From Bacillota bacterium (GTDB lineage: Bacteria > Bacillota > Sulfobacillia > JABLXB01): a DNA stretch of 7,855 nucleotides. The stretch lies in the NCBI GenBank assembly GCA_024653225.1, contig JANLGA010000005.1, forward strand, positions 1 to 7,855, read 5' to 3'. Both the position numbers and the translations under genes were made by a program. Shown here one piece after another: positions 5,702-7,855 of this stretch. Positions within the stretch are counted from its first letter, which is position 1, and every line of letters begins with the position of its first letter. The notes below the pieces were generated by a model that saw only the letters and a program-made list of their open reading frames with translations, searched no databases and was not told the DNA's origin.

Positions 5702-5966
5702 CACCCCTGGCGATCACCCCGAGCTTCACGGGTTTGGTCGGCGGCCTGAACGTGGGAAGGGCCACCGAACCCACGTCAATCCCCAGGTAGTTGGCGATCT
5801 CCTGCGCCAGGAGGGGCCGACAGGTCTTGCCCTGGCAGGGGCCCATTCCGCATCGGCTTATCCTCTTGATCTCGTCCATGGTGTGGAGCCCCTTGTCGAG
5901 CAGCTCCCGCACTCTCTTCAGGGTGACCTCCTCACACCTGCAGATTATGACCCTGTCCTCGTCCAT
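5688..5966 (-). CDS. Stand-alone BFD-type [2Fe-2S] protein
   Basis: This 92-residue protein has a bacterioferritin-associated-ferredoxin-like [2Fe-2S] domain. CRC (Cys9 and Cys11) lies near the N-terminus, followed by EEVTLKRVRELLDKG. The second half is RCGMGPCQGKTC (Cys39, 44, 49). In many HcnB or PDH-alpha proteins this domain is fused to the C-terminus of the NAD/FAD subunit; here it is a separate gene. It probably carries electrons between the two flavin subunits. The ATG at 5966 overlaps the upstream ferredoxin stop by one base (TGATG), and the 3' end overlaps the DAO-family gene by about 14 nt. Longer in-frame readings upstream lie inside the ferredoxin gene and are not family-like. Confidence 0.85.
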   Translation of the reverse strand: MDEDRVIICRCEEVTLKRVRELLDKGLHTMDEIKRISRCGMGPCQGKTCRPLLAQEIANYLGIDVGSVALPTFRPPTKPVKLGVIARGDECD

Positions 5967-6463
5967 CAGGCGACCCCCCTTCTCAGGGCGATGTGCCTCA
6001 CGCTGTGGCACGACGCCTTGGGGAACGCCACCCACACGACGGGAGTGGCCATCTTGTCCTTCCCCTTGACCGTCCGTACCACCCTGCCCGAACAAACCTC
6101 CCGTCCTTCGCGGTCCAAGCAGCCCACCGTCTCCCCCGGCTCGGGGAGAGGCAAGAACTCGTAGGGCATTTTCACGAGGGCCTCCGTCTCGGAAAACGTC
6201 TCGTCAACGACGAAGACCGCCAAGCCGGGACAGGCCGCGACGCACGCGCCGCAGCCGTTGCACTTGTCCAGGTCCACAACGGGGAGGTCGTTGATATCGT
6301 CGAAGGGCTTCACCGCTCCCGCCTTACACGCGGGGTAGCAGGGGTCGCAAGGGATCCTCTGAAAACACTCGAAGACGGCGTACGGCCCTCTCTTCCGACG
6401 CTCCTCCGGGGGAATGACCTTCGCCAGATCCTCCTCGGTGGGGACTCCCGTTCTCTCGAGCAT
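5966..6463 (-). CDS. Two-[4Fe-4S] ferredoxin subunit of the amine dehydrogenase complex
   Basis: This 165-residue protein has two cluster sites. The first is ECFQRIPCDPCYPAC (Cys33, 39, 42, 46), with an irregular spacing often seen in ferredoxin subunits of multi-subunit proline dehydrogenase-like operons. The second is the regular CNGCGACVAAC (Cys68, 71, 74, 78). The C-terminal half, with LPLPEPGETVGCLDREG and VVRTVKG, forms a small beta-rich domain without further cluster motifs. The ATG at 6463 directly abuts the TGA of the NAD/FAD subunit (TGAATG), and its stop overlaps the BFD gene. It likely relays electrons between the FAD subunits or to an outside ferredoxin. It resembles PdhF-like components by position and motif, but the identification is by pattern only. 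Confidence 0.85.
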   Translation of the reverse strand: MLERTGVPTEEDLAKVIPPEERRKRGPYAVFECFQRIPCDPCYPACKAGAVKPFDDINDLPVVDLDKCNGCGACVAACPGLAVFVVDETFSETEALVKMPYEFLPLPEPGETVGCLDREGREVCSGRVVRTVKGKDKMATPVVWVAFPKASCHSVRHIALRRGVA

Positions 6464-7546
6464 TCAGCAAGCCTCCCCTCGAAGGGCCGCCAGGCCTTTC
6501 CTTATCTTCTCTCCGGTCGGTCCGGCCCGCAGTTCGGCCAGCTCCCACAGCGCCTGTTTCTTCTTCGTCTCGAAATCGGGGCAGTACCCCAGGGACGCCG
6601 CGGCGGCATATCCCGCCAACCGCCCGCCGACCATCGCACTCGACGCCTCCTCCACACCCGAGGCGTCACCGGCCACGAAAATGCCCTTCACAGTGGTCTC
6701 GAGGTTGTCGTCCCGCGTCGCCACGTGGCCCCCCAGCTCGGCCACGTACTTCATCTCGCAGCCCGCTTGCCACAGCAACTCCGTCAGCGGCGACAATCCC
6801 ACCGCGAGGCACATTACGTCAACGTCGAAGCGCATCTCCGTACCGGGGATCCCCCTCCACCCCGGGTCGAGCCTCCAGACCGTCACCCCTTCGAGTACCT
6901 CTTTGCCGTGGGCCTCCTTCACGGAGTGAGAGGTGAGGATGGGGATCCCGAGCCTCCGTATCTTGGAGGCATGGACGGCGTAGCCGCCGATCTTCGGCAG
7001 GGCCTCGACGACCGCCGCAACCTTAACTCCCGCCTGCGCCAGCTGGTAACTGACGATCAGGCCGATGTTACCCGCGCCCACCATGAGGACGCGGTCGCCG
7101 GGCCTGACCCCGTGGACGTTCATCAGGGTCTGCACGGCGCCGGCGCCATATATCCCGGGCAGGTCGTTGTTCGGGAAGGCGAGCATCCTCTCGGAGGCCC
7201 CCGTGGCCACGATCATGCGCTTGACCTTCAACTTGATGAACCGCTCATTCTGCTCGAGGCAGAGGACCCCGTCCGCGTAGTAGCCGAGGGCGGTGCATTC
7301 CAGCATCGTGCGTATGCCGGGATGTGACATCGCCCTTTCGCTGAGTCTCCGGCCGATATCGATCCCCCTGGTCCCCGCATCCTGCCTCTCCGACCCGAAG
7401 AACTTGTGCGTCTGCTTCACGAGCTGGCCCCCGGGCCTTTCCTCGCGGTCAATCAGGGTCACCGCCGCTCCGCACGATGCCGCCGCCAGGGCCGCACACA
7501 ACCCGGCCGGCCCGGCGCCGACGACCGCGATTTCGGTCTCTCTCAT
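6464..7546 (-). CDS. NAD(P)/FAD oxidoreductase subunit (HcnB / proline dehydrogenase alpha-like)
   Basis: This 360-residue flavoprotein has two Rossmann folds. The FAD site is VVGAGPAG (Gly10, 12, 15), followed by LIDREERPGGQL. A second nucleotide site is MVGAGNIG (Gly157, 159, 162), preceded by the ATG motif VKRMIVATGASER. The C-terminal FAD-contacting segment is GIFVAGDASGVEEA (about 288-301). This is the layout of the HcnB/PDH-alpha subunit, which passes electrons between the iron-sulfur chain and NAD(P)H or dyes. Unlike many homologues, it lacks the fused BFD domain, which is a separate gene two places downstream. The ATG at 7546 overlaps the upstream [2Fe-2S] gene stop by 4 nt (ATGA). 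A longer frame reaching 7726 lies within that gene and is not family-like. Whether it uses NAD or NADP is not clear from the sequence. Confidence 0.9.
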   Translation of the reverse strand: MRETEIAVVGAGPAGLCAALAAASCGAAVTLIDREERPGGQLVKQTHKFFGSERQDAGTRGIDIGRRLSERAMSHPGIRTMLECTALGYYADGVLCLEQNERFIKLKVKRMIVATGASERMLAFPNNDLPGIYGAGAVQTLMNVHGVRPGDRVLMVGAGNIGLIVSYQLAQAGVKVAAVVEALPKIGGYAVHASKIRRLGIPILTSHSVKEAHGKEVLEGVTVWRLDPGWRGIPGTEMRFDVDVMCLAVGLSPLTELLWQAGCEMKYVAELGGHVATRDDNLETTVKGIFVAGDASGVEEASSAMVGGRLAGYAAAASLGYCPDFETKKKQALWELAELRAGPTGEKIRKGLAALRGEAC

Positions 7547-7855
7547 CGGCCACCACCCACTGTCGTCAGTGCTCCCTTCCCGCTCTGCCGCCTGACCACC
7601 ATTCCTTCCTTCACCTTCTCCACGCACACGCGGACATTCGGGACTCCGTTCACTTCCATGAGGCACGACGAACAGTTGCCTATGGCGCAGAAGAACCCCC
7701 TCGGGCGGTGCATCTCGGTGCTCCAACGAAGGACCCGTACACGGGCTGCATGCAGGGCGGCGGCTATCGGCTCTCCTTCGCGGGCCTCAACCGGTTCGCC
7801 CTCGAAATAGATCGTCACCTTCTTCCTTTCCGGGAACGTCAGGATGGGGTGTTCC
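7543..7855 (-). CDS. [2Fe-2S] HcnA-like subunit, N-terminus cut by window edge
   Basis: This small plant-type [2Fe-2S] protein (Fer2_4/HcnA-like) has the motif CAIGNCSSC...C, preceded by HRPRGFF and followed by VNGVPNVRVC. It resembles the gamma subunit of multi-subunit proline dehydrogenases and HcnA. A GTG at 7818 with upstream GGAAGAAG could be a start. However, the frame stays open to the end of the window and encodes EHPILTFPERKKV, which looks like the usual N-terminus of these proteins (a HPIL...ERKKV-like lead before the first strand). The true start therefore probably lies beyond 7855. It overlaps the NAD/FAD gene by 4 nt and is the first visible gene of the operon; the operon promoter is outside the window. 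Confidence 0.88.
   Translation of the reverse strand, partial: EHPILTFPERKKVTIYFEGEPVEAREGEPIAAALHAARVRVLRWSTEMHRPRGFFCAIGNCSSCLMEVNGVPNVRVCVEKVKEGMVVRRQSGKGALTTVGGGR

Noticed and set aside
4865..5749. Open frame of 294 codons on the + strand
   Set aside because: It is antisense to the DAO-family gene, which has clear flavin motifs; no domain or ribosome site supports it.
5993..7327. Long open frame of 444 codons on the + strand
   Set aside because: It lies opposite the BFD, ferredoxin and NAD/FAD genes, has no recognisable domain, and has the Arg/His/Pro-rich composition usual for antisense frames in GC-rich DNA.
1..7855. CRISPR array, rRNA or direct-repeat arrays
   Set aside because: No regularly spaced repeats or rRNA-like segments were seen on reading both strands.

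Overview
The window looks like chromosomal DNA of a GC-rich anaerobic bacterium, most likely a Bacillota lineage of the Moorella/Desulfotomaculum type. This is inference from a YabR-like S1 protein under a consensus sigma-70 promoter, a tRNA with an encoded CCA end, a tungsten-type aldehyde ferredoxin oxidoreductase (AOR), and very many iron-sulfur proteins. No rRNA gene or species marker is present, so the assignment is tentative.

Left part (1-1215, mostly + strand). The start of an IS21-family istA gene runs leftwards out of the window. Its likely terminal end lies near 418, directly against the 3' remnant of a membrane permease gene. Downstream, on the + strand, come a 77-residue thioredoxin-fold protein (CPRC) and an 81-residue two-cluster ferredoxin. 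This appears to be a permease-thioredoxin-ferredoxin cassette whose permease was cut by the insertion. A strong hairpin at 1186-1215 ends the cassette.

Middle part (1223-1959, - strand). There is a tRNA-Leu(UAA), a small hairpin, and a one-gene S1-domain RNA-binding protein unit. The S1 gene has a perfect TTGACA-17-TATAAT promoter. Another strong hairpin at 1930-1959 closes the large operon to its right.

Right part (1980-7855, - strand). One long, tightly packed operon is read from right to left. Its order is: a [2Fe-2S] HcnA-like protein (cut by the window edge), an NAD(P)/FAD disulfide-reductase-like subunit (HcnB/PDH-alpha-like), a two-[4Fe-4S] ferredoxin, a stand-alone BFD-type [2Fe-2S] protein, a DAO-family FAD amine dehydrogenase (HcnC/SoxB/PDH-beta-like), a four-[4Fe-4S] ferredoxin, an AOR, and a MoaD/ThiS-like protein ending in Gly-Gly. 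Most junctions overlap by 1-4 nt (TGATG, ATGA) or abut.

How they may work together (inference). The first five subunits resemble the multi-subunit dye-linked L-proline dehydrogenase/hydrogen-cyanide-synthase group, which oxidises an amino acid or secondary amine. Such oxidation can release an aldehyde, which the AOR could oxidise to a carboxylic acid. Electrons would pass through the chain of iron-sulfur proteins to ferredoxin and/or NAD(P). The MoaD-like protein would supply sulfur for the tungstopterin of the AOR. The joining of these two modules in one transcription unit is the most interesting feature of the window. The substrate cannot be read from the sequence.
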